Shown: positions 7,447-16,744, numbered from the stretch's first letter. The stretch: 64,000 nucleotides of DNA from Gilvimarinus polysaccharolyticus (GCF_001187555.1 NZ_LFIJ01000001.1:238307-302306); one strand, 5' to 3'. Numbers and translations are program-made. The notes: generated by a model not told the origin, from the letters alone.

Positions 7447-8757
7447 GTGGCGCAAATTTTACTGGTTGACGATGATTTAGGCTTTTTAGAGGCGACTACT
7501 GAGCTTTTGGAGCTTCTTGAGCATACTGTGGTATCGGCCAGTACCGTCGCCCAAGCGCAGCAAGCCGCAGCGGGGCGCTCTTTTGACCACGTCATACTCG
7601 ATTTGATTATGCCTGATGGCAGTGGTTTGCATGTTCTGGACTCTATAAAGAATCGTGATCAAACCAGTGTGACATTAGTGACTGGTCATCCATCGGTAAA
7701 GTCTATTGTCAAAGACCTTTATGGCCCGAATATATCGTATTTAATCAAGCCCATAGATCTGGCGCAGCTGCAATCGTTATTTGCCACTGATGATAGTGAT
7801 CATGAGTTAGACACAGCATTGCATTTTGGTCACTTAGTGGGTGAATCCGCTCCGATGCAAAAACTGTATCAGATGATCGAGCGAGTCTCAAAAACCCAAG
7901 CTAATGTCTTGTTAATGGGTGAAAGCGGTGTCGGTAAAGAGGTGGTAGCCTCGGCCATTCATGCCGCGACTAATCCTAAAGGCGGCTTTGTGCCTGCTAA
8001 CTGTGGTGCGTTTACTCGAGACCTGATTAGCAGTGAGCTGTTTGGTCATGAAAAAGGCGCATTTACCGGAGCCACTCACCGCAAAGCGGGCTTGTTTGAG
8101 CTGGCCGATAAAGGCACCTTGTTTTTGGATGAGATCACCGAGATGCCGATTGATCAGCAGCCCAATTTATTGCGGGTGCTAGAAACTCATAAAGTGACGC
8201 GCTTAGGGGCTACCAGCTCGATTGACGTTGATTGTCGAGTTGTCTCGGCTACTAACCGTAGCGAAATGGATATCGCTGAGCAGGGCTGTTTACGCGAAGA
8301 TTTGTATTTTCGGTTGGCGGTGTTCCCAGTACATATTCCGCCATTACGCCAACGTGTCGACGATATTCCACTCTTGATTGAGTATTTTTTGGCGGCGTTT
8401 AATCGTCAGTATAAGGCTAGCGCTAAAATAGACCCTAAGGATATGGCGCGTTTACAGGCATACGATTGGCCCGGTAATATCCGAGAATTGCGTCACGCAG
8501 TACACCGCGCATTTATTATGGCTGACCCCGACACCCAGCTGTTGGTGTTACCCGATGATTTGTCGTCGCCTTTTTCTAAGGTGGGTGATCAAAAACATGC
8601 CGGGATCACTGTGGGGAAAACAGTTGAAGACGTAGAGCGAGAGCTGATCGAATCAACTTTAGAGCATTTAGACGGTGACAAGAAAAAGGCCGCTGAAATG
8701 CTGGGCGTAAGTTTAAAAACGCTCTACAACCGTTTAAATAGCTACGCTGAAGAATAA
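7447..8757 (+). CDS. Sigma-54-dependent response regulator (NtrC family)
   Basis: A 436-residue activator. It has an N-terminal receiver domain (about 1-120) with the acidic DDD pair near residues 8-10, the phospho-acceptor Asp52, the switch Thr in LVTGH and the Lys in LIKPI. An AAA+ domain (about 135-370) has Walker A GESGVGKE, the GAFTGA loop that contacts sigma-54, and Walker B GTLFLDEI. A Fis-type HTH closes the protein (AAEMLGVSLKTLYNRL). It starts at a GTG following GAGG. The next genes encode a kinase-fragment and full kinases, so phosphate input probably comes from them. It could drive the sigma-54-like sites found in this window, which is inference. Confidence 0.9.
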   Translation: MAQILLVDDDLGFLEATTELLELLEHTVVSASTVAQAQQAAAGRSFDHVILDLIMPDGSGLHVLDSIKNRDQTSVTLVTGHPSVKSIVKDLYGPNISYLIKPIDLAQLQSLFATDDSDHELDTALHFGHLVGESAPMQKLYQMIERVSKTQANVLLMGESGVGKEVVASAIHAATNPKGGFVPANCGAFTRDLISSELFGHEKGAFTGATHRKAGLFELADKGTLFLDEITEMPIDQQPNLLRVLETHKVTRLGATSSIDVDCRVVSATNRSEMDIAEQGCLREDLYFRLAVFPVHIPPLRQRVDDIPLLIEYFLAAFNRQYKASAKIDPKDMARLQAYDWPGNIRELRHAVHRAFIMADPDTQLLVLPDDLSSPFSKVGDQKHAGITVGKTVEDVERELIESTLEHLDGDKKKAAEMLGVSLKTLYNRLNSYAEE

Positions 8758-8791
8758 TACAAAATACAATATAACCATGGCGAGGACTCTT

Positions 8792-9040
8792 ATGAGTAGT
8801 GACACACAGCGTTTATTCCACGATGTGCGAAACCCGCTCAATAATATTTCGGTTAATGCCGAGCTTGGAAAATTAACGCTAGAGCGTACAAATGATACTG
8901 AAAAAGCCGTTGTTATTTTCGAGCGTATATTGCAAGAGTGTCGCCGTTGCGACGAGGTTCTTACTGAGCTTCGTGATCAATTAGTATCCGGCGAGCAACC
9001 ATCTGCGGTATCCAGCACTCATCCTGGAGATGACACTTGA
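8792..9040 (+). CDS. Stand-alone histidine-kinase dimerisation (DHp/HisKA-like) domain protein
   Basis: An 82-residue soluble protein whose core reads FHDVRNPLNNISVNAEL near residues 9-25. This is an H-box of HisKA type with the phospho-acceptor His followed by D-V-R-N-P. A second amphipathic helix follows (VVIFERILQECRRCDEVLTEL). There is no ATP-binding domain, so it cannot be a kinase by itself. It may be a phosphotransfer or decoy partner of the activator before it and the kinase after it. The ATG at 8792 is chosen for GAGGA 5 nt upstream, over an in-frame ATG at 8777. Its TGA overlaps the TTG start of the next gene. Confidence 0.65.
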   Translation: MSSDTQRLFHDVRNPLNNISVNAELGKLTLERTNDTEKAVVIFERILQECRRCDEVLTELRDQLVSGEQPSAVSSTHPGDDT

Positions 9041-10542
9041 TCGGTTTTTTTCATGAAGGCCAGAAACTCTCTGGTCGATCGTGGTTGCTGGTATTGCTCG
9101 CATTGGTGATATTTTTTATTGTTAGTATGAGCACGGCTTATCGCTCGATAGGTGTGATGCATGAAAACAATAAAAGTGTTACTAATACCCTAGAAGTGTT
9201 AGCGCTGATTAAAGAATTAAAAGTTGAGTTGATCAATGCCGAGAGCGGTCAGCGTGGGTATTTGTTGACCAGTGATGGCCAGTATCTTAAACCCTACCAT
9301 GATGCTTTGGGTAAAACGGATGAATTACTCGCATCGTTGTCTGCTGCGACGACGGAACTTCCGGTGCAGCAAACTCGCTTTAAAAACGTGTTCTCTATGA
9401 TCAATAAAAAAATTGATCATATGCAGGAAACGGTATCTTTGGTTCACGCCGGCGAGCGCCAGCAGGCGGTAGATCGAATTCGCTCCGATGTGGGCGTGGG
9501 CTTAATGCGCGAACTTAGTGAGTTAATAGATGCAATGGAGGCCGATGAGCTGTTGCTGCTATATAAACATCGCGGTGAGTCTCAGCAGGATCGTCAATTT
9601 ATTTTACAATCGTTGTTTGCGACTAATATTTTAGGGCTAGTATTATCGCTCGTGATTTTTTTAGCAGTTTATCGCAGCTCACGACGAGTCAGCACCCTTT
9701 ATGCACAGATTGAACAAGCCAATAGCCGGTTAGAGGATAAGGTTGAGGAGCGTACCTTTGCTCTACAGCAATACTCTGACGAGCTGCAACGCAGTAATCG
9801 CGAGCTAGAGGAGTTTGCGTTTGTGGCATCGCACGACTTGCAGGAGCCTTTGCGTAAAATTCGTGCTTTTGGTGATAGGTTGCTTAAAAAGTACAGCAGT
9901 GAATTGGGTGATTCTGGGGCTGATTATATTGCCAGGATGCATGCCGCGTCTGAACGTATGTCCCATCTGATTGATGACTTGCTTAGTTTCTCTCGGGTAA
10001 CCACGCAACAAAAACCGTTTGAGCCGGTTGCTTTAAATTCAATCTTAAAGAGTGTGCTGGACGATCTTGAGTACGCGATTGATGATACTGAGGCTGTAGT
10101 TGAGGTGGGCGATTTACCCGAAATAGACGCCGATAAAACTCAGATAAGCCAAGTTTTTTTGAATTTGCTGGGCAATAGTCTTAAGTTTCGCCGTCCTGAT
10201 GTTGCACCCATTGTTAATGTGTATTGTGAAGCTCTGGATGCAGAGAGTGTGCCGGATGAAGATGGATCTGAGCCTCGCGATTGGATTCGTTTAGTGGTTA
10301 GTGATAATGGCATAGGCTTTGACACGCAATATAATGATCGGGTTTTTAGCTTGTTTCAGCGGCTGCATGGCCGTGATCAATACAGTGGCACGGGTATTGG
10401 CTTGGCATTGTGCCGTAAGATTGTTGAGCGCCATGGCGGCACTATTGTCGCCGAAAGTGAGGTGGGGGTAGGGACCCAATTTATTATTACAATGCCAACC
10501 AGTCAATATGAACTGATAGCCGTAGGGGAAGACCTTTCATGA
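9037..10542 (+). CDS. CHASE3-domain sensor histidine kinase
   Basis: A 501-residue inner-membrane kinase. TM1 lies at about 15-36. An extracytoplasmic CHASE3-type helical sensor with the conserved AESGQRGYLLT stretch follows. TM2 lies at about 190-212. Then come a coiled-coil, a HisKA domain with SHDLQEPLRKI, and a HATPase_c domain with N (NLLGNSLKF), G1 (DNGIGFD) and G2 (GTGIGLAL) boxes. The HisKA region is of the phytochrome-like/EPLR type. The start is a TTG sharing bases with the previous stop (TTGA) after GGAG. The following receiver gene overlaps its stop (ATGA). Confidence 0.85.
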   Translation: MIGFFHEGQKLSGRSWLLVLLALVIFFIVSMSTAYRSIGVMHENNKSVTNTLEVLALIKELKVELINAESGQRGYLLTSDGQYLKPYHDALGKTDELLASLSAATTELPVQQTRFKNVFSMINKKIDHMQETVSLVHAGERQQAVDRIRSDVGVGLMRELSELIDAMEADELLLLYKHRGESQQDRQFILQSLFATNILGLVLSLVIFLAVYRSSRRVSTLYAQIEQANSRLEDKVEERTFALQQYSDELQRSNRELEEFAFVASHDLQEPLRKIRAFGDRLLKKYSSELGDSGADYIARMHAASERMSHLIDDLLSFSRVTTQQKPFEPVALNSILKSVLDDLEYAIDDTEAVVEVGDLPEIDADKTQISQVFLNLLGNSLKFRRPDVAPIVNVYCEALDAESVPDEDGSEPRDWIRLVVSDNGIGFDTQYNDRVFSLFQRLHGRDQYSGTGIGLALCRKIVERHGGTIVAESEVGVGTQFIITMPTSQYELIAVGEDLS

Positions 10543-10982
10543 ATATAGAAAAGAAACCGTTAGTTATTTTGATGGCTGACGACGATGCTGATGACCGATT
10601 ATTAACCGAAGAAGCATTGGTAGAAAGTCGTGTGCTTAATGAGTTGCATTTTGCCGAAGATGGCGTTCAGCTTATTGAGTATCTAAAAGGTGAGGGTGAA
10701 TTCTCCGATCGCAGTAAATACCCTATGCCGGGCTTGATTTTGCTCGATTTAAATATGCCGAAAAAAGATGGCCGAGAAGCGTTGGCCGAGATTAAAGGTG
10801 ACCCAGCTCTACGGCGTATTCCGGTCGTTATTTTGACAACATCTAAGGCCGAAGAAGACATGATAAAAGGCTACGATTTGGGCGCAGCGTCTTATATTTC
10901 TAAGCCGGTAACGTTTGACGCACTGGTCGATTTGATGCGCACCCTAGGTAAATACTGGGTGGAATTTGTCGAGCTACCATAG
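10539..10982 (+). CDS. Single-domain response regulator (Rcp1-type receiver)
   Basis: A 147-residue lone receiver. It has the acidic cluster DDDADD (about 15-20), the phospho-acceptor in LLDLNMPKKDG, the switch Thr in LTTSK and the Lys in ISKPV. The insert after strand 2 and the LNMPKKDGREAL motif are typical of Rcp1-like receivers that pair with phytochrome-like and CHASE3 kinases. It overlaps the upstream kinase by 4 nt, so it is probably that kinase's direct partner. There is no output domain. Confidence 0.85.
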   Translation: MNIEKKPLVILMADDDADDRLLTEEALVESRVLNELHFAEDGVQLIEYLKGEGEFSDRSKYPMPGLILLDLNMPKKDGREALAEIKGDPALRRIPVVILTTSKAEEDMIKGYDLGAASYISKPVTFDALVDLMRTLGKYWVEFVELP

Positions 10983-11000
10983 AGGCCTTGCATAGTTTTT

Positions 11001-12962
11001 ATGAAAGACGTAAAGCTGCTTATTGTCGATGATGATGAAGATGATTTTTTACTCGCCCGTGACTTGCTAGATGAAATAACAACGGGGCCTTATTTTCTTG
11101 ATTGGGCCTCAAGCTACGAAGAGGGCCGCGAGCACCTGCGTAGTAATGTTCATGATTTATGCTTGATGGATTATAAACTTGGTGCTCGAGACGGCATCGA
11201 GCTGTTGGGCGAGGCGCAATCGTTGGGCTTTACTGGCCCGATCATTTTGCTCACAGGGATGCATCAGGGCGAAGTCGATATGCAAGCGCTGCAAGCGGGC
11301 GCGGTAGATTATCTGGTGAAGGCCAGCCTTAGTGCCGAGCAGCTGGCTCGAGCCATCCGCTATGCGTTGGCACGCCGGGAGATGGAGCGTGAACGAGTAG
11401 AGCGATTAAAGGCGGAGTCGGAGAATCGTTCAAAAAGTGAATTTTTAGCCCATCTAAGTCATGAACTTCGCACACCGCTCTCGGCGATACTTGGTTTTAC
11501 CGAGCTGTTGTTAAATACTAATAAAGACGTCGAATCGGCCGGCCACTTGCGAGTAGTGCACCGCAATGGTCAACATCTACTCGGATTGTTAAACGATATA
11601 CTCGATTTATCAAAAATTGAGGCTGGTAAGCTTGAGTTGGAGCCTCAGCAGGTTTATCTGTCGTCTTTTTTAACTGATATTTATTTCTTAATGCGCGGCG
11701 CGGCCATCGATAAAAATCTCGATTTGTTTATGGAAACCCCATCACCGCTGCCACGCCGAATTGTCACAGATCCTACGCGCTTGCGCCAAGTGTTGTTAAA
11801 TTTAATTGGCAACGCGATTAAATTCACCAATCATGGACAGGTCATTGTCAGAGTCGAAATGGCCACTAACGATGACGTGGAGCAATTGCACTTTTGGGTC
11901 ATTGACTCCGGTGTGGGGATTACGCCCAAATCTCAAATGGCAATATTTCAACCGTTTGTTCAGGCAAAAGATTCTTATGCACCATCTCAAGCCGGTACTG
12001 GGTTGGGGTTGGCCATTAGTCGTCAACTGGTCGAGCGTTTGGGTGGGGCTATTGAGGTAACCAGTGAGCCAGGCACGGGGAGTACTTTTAGTTTTTATAT
12101 TGCGACGGGTGAGGTGCCTCTTGCTGATCGTGAAATGTTTACCCTCGAATTTGATATTGAGCGCGGCCCGTTAAGTGAAGCGCCCAGTTTAAGTGGGCGA
12201 GTTTTAGTGGTCGATGATTTGCGTGATTTGCGGATGTTGATTGGTCACTTCGTAAAAATAACCGGCGCAGAGGTTAGTTTTGCACACAATGGTGTAGAGG
12301 CGCTGGACCGAATTAAATCGAGCAAAATGCAAGCGGCCCCCTACGATTTAGTGTTAATGGATATTCATATGCCGGTTATGGGGGGGCATGAAGCGGCGCA
12401 AAATTTGCGTTTGAGCGATCAAACTACACCGCTTGTAGCCCTAACTGCTGCGCATATGAAAGGCGATATGGACGCTTGCTTAGAGTCCGGTTTTAATGGC
12501 TACTTAAGCAAGCCTGTTGATCAAACCCAGCTGCATGGTTTATTGCAGCGTTACCTGAAGATGGCGGTGGCTTTACCTGCGGCCGATGCGGAGCCCGCAA
12601 GCGCTACCTCTAAGGGGAAAAATCAGCCAGTTATTATGGTGGTCGAAGACAATCCCGATGCATTACTGGCAACCACCGGTTTGCTGGAGCTACTGCATTG
12701 GCGAGTATTGGGTGCTGGGTGCGGCGAAGAAGCGCTGGCATTATTGGAGAATGAATTGCCCAGTATTATCTTACTGGACGCTAATCTACCGGATATGGAC
12801 GGTTATCAATTGGCGCAATCTTGCCAGTTACGGGCTCCATCCGCGCGCTTGATTTTAGCCAGTGGCGAGCCGTTAGACGAGGTGCGAGCGAAACAATCGG
12901 GAATAGAGTTTGGCCTGTTAAAGCCATTGTCATTGGCAGCGCTGGAGCAGGTGCTTAATTAA
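11001..12962 (+). CDS. Hybrid histidine kinase: REC-HisKA-HATPase-REC-REC
   Basis: A 653-residue cytoplasmic protein without membrane spans. Receiver 1 (about 1-125) has Asp in LCLMDYKLG. A short coil leads to HisKA (H-box AHLSHELRTPL, near 150) and HATPase_c (boxes NLIGNAIKF, DSGVGI, GTGLGLAI). Receiver 2 (about 400-515) has the Asp in LVLMDIHMP and Lys in LSKPV. Receiver 3 (about 535-650) has LLDANLPDMDG and LLKPL. An N-terminal receiver before the kinase core means it may read phosphate from upstream proteins. It is the last gene of the phosphorelay cluster, 18 nt after the lone receiver. Confidence 0.88.
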   Translation: MKDVKLLIVDDDEDDFLLARDLLDEITTGPYFLDWASSYEEGREHLRSNVHDLCLMDYKLGARDGIELLGEAQSLGFTGPIILLTGMHQGEVDMQALQAGAVDYLVKASLSAEQLARAIRYALARREMERERVERLKAESENRSKSEFLAHLSHELRTPLSAILGFTELLLNTNKDVESAGHLRVVHRNGQHLLGLLNDILDLSKIEAGKLELEPQQVYLSSFLTDIYFLMRGAAIDKNLDLFMETPSPLPRRIVTDPTRLRQVLLNLIGNAIKFTNHGQVIVRVEMATNDDVEQLHFWVIDSGVGITPKSQMAIFQPFVQAKDSYAPSQAGTGLGLAISRQLVERLGGAIEVTSEPGTGSTFSFYIATGEVPLADREMFTLEFDIERGPLSEAPSLSGRVLVVDDLRDLRMLIGHFVKITGAEVSFAHNGVEALDRIKSSKMQAAPYDLVLMDIHMPVMGGHEAAQNLRLSDQTTPLVALTAAHMKGDMDACLESGFNGYLSKPVDQTQLHGLLQRYLKMAVALPAADAEPASATSKGKNQPVIMVVEDNPDALLATTGLLELLHWRVLGAGCGEEALALLENELPSIILLDANLPDMDGYQLAQSCQLRAPSARLILASGEPLDEVRAKQSGIEFGLLKPLSLAALEQVLN

Positions 12963-13092
12963 CCGTATGTTTTTTTGGGTGTGACTATGGTTATTTGTAA
13001 GCCGTCGTTTTAGCCGTGTAAAAGTTGCAAAAATACCGCTTAACAAGCATGAAATGATGCGTTTAACCCGCTTAATACGGTTAAATAATAGT

Positions 13093-13107
13093 TGGCACGC
13101 TTCGCGC
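13093..13107 (+). promoter_or_regulatory. Putative sigma-54 promoter of the small lipoprotein gene
   Basis: TGGCACG-CTTC-GCGC has a perfect -24 element and GC at the right -12 spacing. The inverted repeat TTTAACC/GGTTAAA (13062-13085) lies directly upstream. The ATG is at 13203, leaving a leader of about 84 nt. Confidence 0.5.
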
Positions 13108-13202
13108 ATATAGTAAAACACGTAACGCTAGCTATGGGGCTGATAGGCACCGCGCCGTGTAGTTAGAACGAAAAGCGAACTGCCAATACCTAGGAGCAAA
13201 AA

Positions 13203-13409
13203 ATGAAAGTAATTAAAAATTTGTTGTTAATGATGTTGATTTCCGCCCCATTGATGGCTTGCGACACAAACGATGGTGGTGCTGAAAAATTGGGTGAAAA
13301 GCTAGATAACGCCGCAGAAAGCACGAAAGATGCGGTGCAAGATACCGCTGATAAAGTTGGTGATGGCGTTGAAGATGCTTGTGAAGAAGTATCGGGCGAA
13401 AACTGCTAA
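13203..13409 (+). CDS. Small Asp/Glu-rich lipoprotein
   Basis: A 68-residue precursor with a basic start and a hydrophobic segment ending in the lipobox LMAC, so Cys20 should be acylated. The mature part is acidic and helical with repeated Lys/Ala/Asp spacing (EKLGEKLDNAAES, DAVQDTADKVGDGVED), and it contains two more Cys residues. It resembles small stress-induced lipoproteins but no family is claimed. GGAG precedes the ATG. It is monocistronic, with its own sigma-54-like site and terminator. Confidence 0.7.
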   Translation: MKVIKNLLLMMLISAPLMACDTNDGGAEKLGEKLDNAAESTKDAVQDTADKVGDGVEDACEEVSGENC

Positions 13410-13464
13410 TTCTGCACAATTTGGTATGTAATAAATAATACCAAAATAGTGTGGCGCAGTATAA

Positions 13465-13501
13465 ACGGTGGTGTACTCTATAGTGCATCACCGTTTTTTT
13501 A
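13465..13501 (+). terminator. Rho-independent terminator after the small lipoprotein gene
   Basis: ACGGTGGTG (13465-13473) pairs with CATCACCGT (13486-13494) with one G-T pair, followed by a run of seven T. Confidence 0.85.
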
Positions 13502-13546
13502 TGTCTTAATCTATTGATTTTGACCGATTCCAAAAGAGTTAATTTT

Positions 13547-15136
13547 ATGACACCTCGTCGTTACGTGATCGGCCGTTTGATGTTGGTATTTTTGTGTGGG
13601 CTTTCATTCAGTTCAGCCGTAATGGCTGTGCCGAGTCTAAATGTTGGCTTTGGCGACAGCTCTGCTGCCTCAAGTATGCAGTCGTCAAGCGCGAGCTCTA
13701 AATCCGGCGCTTGTGATGATGGTTCCTGTGAAGACAAATCAGAGTCTCCCCACTCACTGTCGGTCGATATTAATAACGTTATTGATGTTGATAAGGTAAC
13801 CGACAGTTGGGAGGGTAGTGTCGAGTCGGCACTTAAGCGATTGGGTTTTGAATCGACGGTGTCTGGGCGGGGTTTAGCCACAGGGGTAATCGTTTTAATT
13901 GCTGTGGCTGTTGTTGTTTTTTGTCGCTGGGTGTTAAGGAATATATTTTCTCGCTTGCGTGCAGCCCGCAAGCGTTTTCGTTTTAATCACCGGCGTTTAA
14001 AGTTTTACCAGGGTCTAATAAATATTATCGTTATTTTGTTTGTTTTTTTGTTTGCGGGTATGGCGATATTGGTGGTGGGCTGGGGCGGTGTTGCAGAGTT
14101 AACCGTTAATGACGCGGTTATGGCATGGTTTGAAAGCCTGTTTAGTTTTTTAATTGCACTTATTATTGCCGTTATTTTATTTGAGTTGCTATCGGCTGCG
14201 GTAGAGCATTATTTTTATCGATTAGAAAAGCGAGGCAGCTCTCGGGTTAATACTCTTGTGCCAATTGCACGTAATACACTTTATGGTGTTGTGTTAGTCA
14301 TATTTGGCATTACGGTTATCTCCGAGTTAGGCATTGATGTAACCCCCATTTTGGCCGGTGCAGGGGTTATAGGTATCGCAGTAGGGTTTGGTGCTCAAGC
14401 ATTAATTAAAGACGTTTTGAATGGCTTTATTGTTATTTTAGAGGACTTAATTCAAGTAGGCGATATTGCCTGTGTGGGTGAGCGAACAGGTTTGGTCGAA
14501 AAGATAACGCTACGTAAAGTCCAGCTTCGAGATTTAGATGGCCGCGTCTATACCGTGCCTTTTAGTGAGATTACTGTTATTGAAAACTACACCAAACACT
14601 TTAGTTACTATTTGTTCAGTGTTGGCATTGCCTATCGCGAAAGCCCTGATGAGGTGATAGACGTGTTGACCGCTGTAGGCGCTGAGCTGCAAGCAGATGA
14701 GGCTTTTAAAGATCTTATCTTAGAGCCACTAGAGGTGCTGGGGGTTGATGCGTTTGCCGATAGCGCCATTATGATCAAAGCTAGAATCAAAACACTGCCG
14801 ATTCAGCAGTGGAAGGTAGGGCGAGAGTTTAACCGGCGAATGAAATATGCTTTTGATGCGCATAATATTGAGATTCCCTTTCCACATCAAACGCTGTATT
14901 TTGGTGAAGATAAAAATGGCCACGCACCCGCTGCGCGAATTATGGTCGAGCGTATGACCGCCGCAGATGACGAGGCCGGAGCCGAGCTAAATGCTAAGGC
15001 CGAGGGTGATTCAGACGATCGGCAGGCTAAAACGTCCGCCACCACCCAGGCCAAATCATCAGTCACCGCGCAAGGCGCGCAACAACATTCATCGAATGAT
15101 GTGGTTGATTCTGACGGTGCTCGTACAGAGTCTTAG
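13547..15136 (+). CDS. MscS-family mechanosensitive channel
   Basis: A 529-residue protein with an N-terminal signal-like segment and a Ser-rich linker. Hydrophobic spans lie near 105-130, 165-190 and 200-225. The pore-lining TM3 is rich in Gly/Ala (GAGVIGIAVGFGAQALIKD, about 275-295). The beta-rich MscS body follows, with the FIVILEDLIQVGD and VYTVPFSEITVIENYT stretches. The last 60 residues are low-complexity Ala/Ser/Thr/Gln. The ATG at 13547 is preferred over the TTG at 13514. The channel releases osmolytes on hypo-osmotic shock. Confidence 0.85.
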   Translation: MTPRRYVIGRLMLVFLCGLSFSSAVMAVPSLNVGFGDSSAASSMQSSSASSKSGACDDGSCEDKSESPHSLSVDINNVIDVDKVTDSWEGSVESALKRLGFESTVSGRGLATGVIVLIAVAVVVFCRWVLRNIFSRLRAARKRFRFNHRRLKFYQGLINIIVILFVFLFAGMAILVVGWGGVAELTVNDAVMAWFESLFSFLIALIIAVILFELLSAAVEHYFYRLEKRGSSRVNTLVPIARNTLYGVVLVIFGITVISELGIDVTPILAGAGVIGIAVGFGAQALIKDVLNGFIVILEDLIQVGDIACVGERTGLVEKITLRKVQLRDLDGRVYTVPFSEITVIENYTKHFSYYLFSVGIAYRESPDEVIDVLTAVGAELQADEAFKDLILEPLEVLGVDAFADSAIMIKARIKTLPIQQWKVGREFNRRMKYAFDAHNIEIPFPHQTLYFGEDKNGHAPAARIMVERMTAADDEAGAELNAKAEGDSDDRQAKTSATTQAKSSVTAQGAQQHSSNDVVDSDGARTES

Positions 15137-15295
15137 CTAGGCCATAAGCTTGAGAGCTGGGTTAAAATTAAAGAGGGCGTATATTATGGACTCACAATAA
15201 TCCGCTTTTTCAGCCGCTATACGATTGGTATTGTGACGCTGTGTTGTACTGCTGTATTGCGTTAGATCAGTTTTAGATAAATTTTGGAGAGTTAC

Positions 15296-16744
15296 TTGTC
15301 GTTTATATGCAGTTTTAAACGTTATGTCAAAGCAGTATTGCGTTTGTGTGTCACTTTGTTTTTGTTTGCTGCCATTACGGCTCAGGCGCAAGTGTTGGTA
15401 CGCTTAGCTGAAAAAAATGTTCAAGTACCGGCGATACTTCCTGCTCTTACCTCGGTGGCGCAAGCAGGTTTTGTCTATGAGCCGGTATTTAACAGCAGGA
15501 TGTACCTCGTTGAGGCCGGAGTAGGTCACAGCGAAACGGTTATTTTAGTGCATGGCTTGGGTGAAAACGGCTACCGAGATTGGCGTGCGGTTATTCCCGC
15601 GTTGGCACAGCGTTATCATGTGTTAGCGATGGATTTACCGGGTTTTGGTTTGTCTCAAAAGCCCAGTGGCCGGTATTCACCTACTCAATACGCGCGAGTT
15701 ATACAGTGGTTGGTCAGTCAAACCGGGCAAGAGCGTGTCTACTTAGTGGGGCATTCTATGGGAGGCGCGGTAAGCTTGCGTTACGCCGCGAGTTTCCCCG
15801 AGACGTTACATCGGGTTGTACTGGTTAGCGTAGCGGGGGTGTTACAGCGCGCTGCCTTTTTAAGCCATTCAAGCGCGCTGCCGATAGTAAGCGACGGGGT
15901 TCCGTACATCAATAAGCTACCCACTCCAATAAAGGATATGGCCGGCGAGCAGTTGCGAGACTGGGGTAGCCGGTTATTAAGCTATGCCGAACGTTTGCCT
16001 GACCCTATGGCCGTGTTGCACGCCAGCGATACGGCTTGGTCGGGATTGTTGGGGGATCAGCCCAATGCCAATGCAGCGTTGGCCTTAGTCGGAGAAGATT
16101 TCACCCAGGCCTTTGATCAAGTTGCTATGCCCGCATTGATTGTTTGGGGTGATCAAGACCCTATAGCACCGCCGCGCACAGGAGTACTGCTGGAAGGCCA
16201 GCTGCCAAATGCTAAGCGTGTAGTGTTTAACAACACTGGACATGTACCTATGTCGCAGGCCGATAAATTTAATACATTGCTGCTCGACTTTTTAACCGCC
16301 CCTATCGAACCTACCCAACAAGATAAACGACCTTTGTCGAGTGGTGACTTAACCTGCCATAACTTGCGCGATCAACATTACACTGGGGTTTTTAATGCGA
16401 TAGATTTACGTGGCTGCAACGGCGCGGTGCTTGATACGGTTCAGGCCACCTCAATTTATATTGCCGATTCCGATGTCGAGCTGCGCAATGTAAAAGTGCT
16501 ATCGCAACAAGTGGCTTTAACGGTAAATCAATCGCAAGTTACTATGACTAACGGCGAATTGATCGGTCGCAAGGGTATTGTTGTCAGTGCCAGTCAGTTG
16601 GATCTAGCGGGTGTCACGGTGCGGGGCAGCGAGTCGGCGGTGAGCGCTACCGAGCCATCAACTGTTATATTCTCGGTCAGTAATATTCATGGCCCGACGA
16701 TCAATCGTGCGGTACACGGTGTGTTTGAGTTGGGCTCAGAATAG
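15296..16744 (+). CDS. Secreted alpha/beta hydrolase with C-terminal beta-helix-like tail
   Basis: A 482-residue precursor with a signal peptide ending near AITAQAQ. The alpha/beta-hydrolase core (about 60-330) shows the oxyanion HG in VHGLGENG, the nucleophile elbow GHSMGG, the acidic residue in WGDQDPIAP and the catalytic His in NTGHVPM. After a linker, the last ~130 residues are short beta-strand repeats (IYIADSDVELRNVKVL, VALTVNQSQVTMTNGEL, VVSASQLDLAGVTV) that look like right-handed beta-helix rungs. The start is most likely the TTG at 15296 with GGAGAG 4 nt upstream. The substrate is unknown; esterase or lipase-like activity is likely. Confidence 0.7.
   Translation: MSFICSFKRYVKAVLRLCVTLFLFAAITAQAQVLVRLAEKNVQVPAILPALTSVAQAGFVYEPVFNSRMYLVEAGVGHSETVILVHGLGENGYRDWRAVIPALAQRYHVLAMDLPGFGLSQKPSGRYSPTQYARVIQWLVSQTGQERVYLVGHSMGGAVSLRYAASFPETLHRVVLVSVAGVLQRAAFLSHSSALPIVSDGVPYINKLPTPIKDMAGEQLRDWGSRLLSYAERLPDPMAVLHASDTAWSGLLGDQPNANAALALVGEDFTQAFDQVAMPALIVWGDQDPIAPPRTGVLLEGQLPNAKRVVFNNTGHVPMSQADKFNTLLLDFLTAPIEPTQQDKRPLSSGDLTCHNLRDQHYTGVFNAIDLRGCNGAVLDTVQATSIYIADSDVELRNVKVLSQQVALTVNQSQVTMTNGELIGRKGIVVSASQLDLAGVTVRGSESAVSATEPSTVIFSVSNIHGPTINRAVHGVFELGSE

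Noticed and set aside
7352-7480. Possible 42-codon ORF before the sigma-54 activator
   Set aside because: It overlaps the activator start in another frame, lacks a ribosome-binding site and has no recognisable product.
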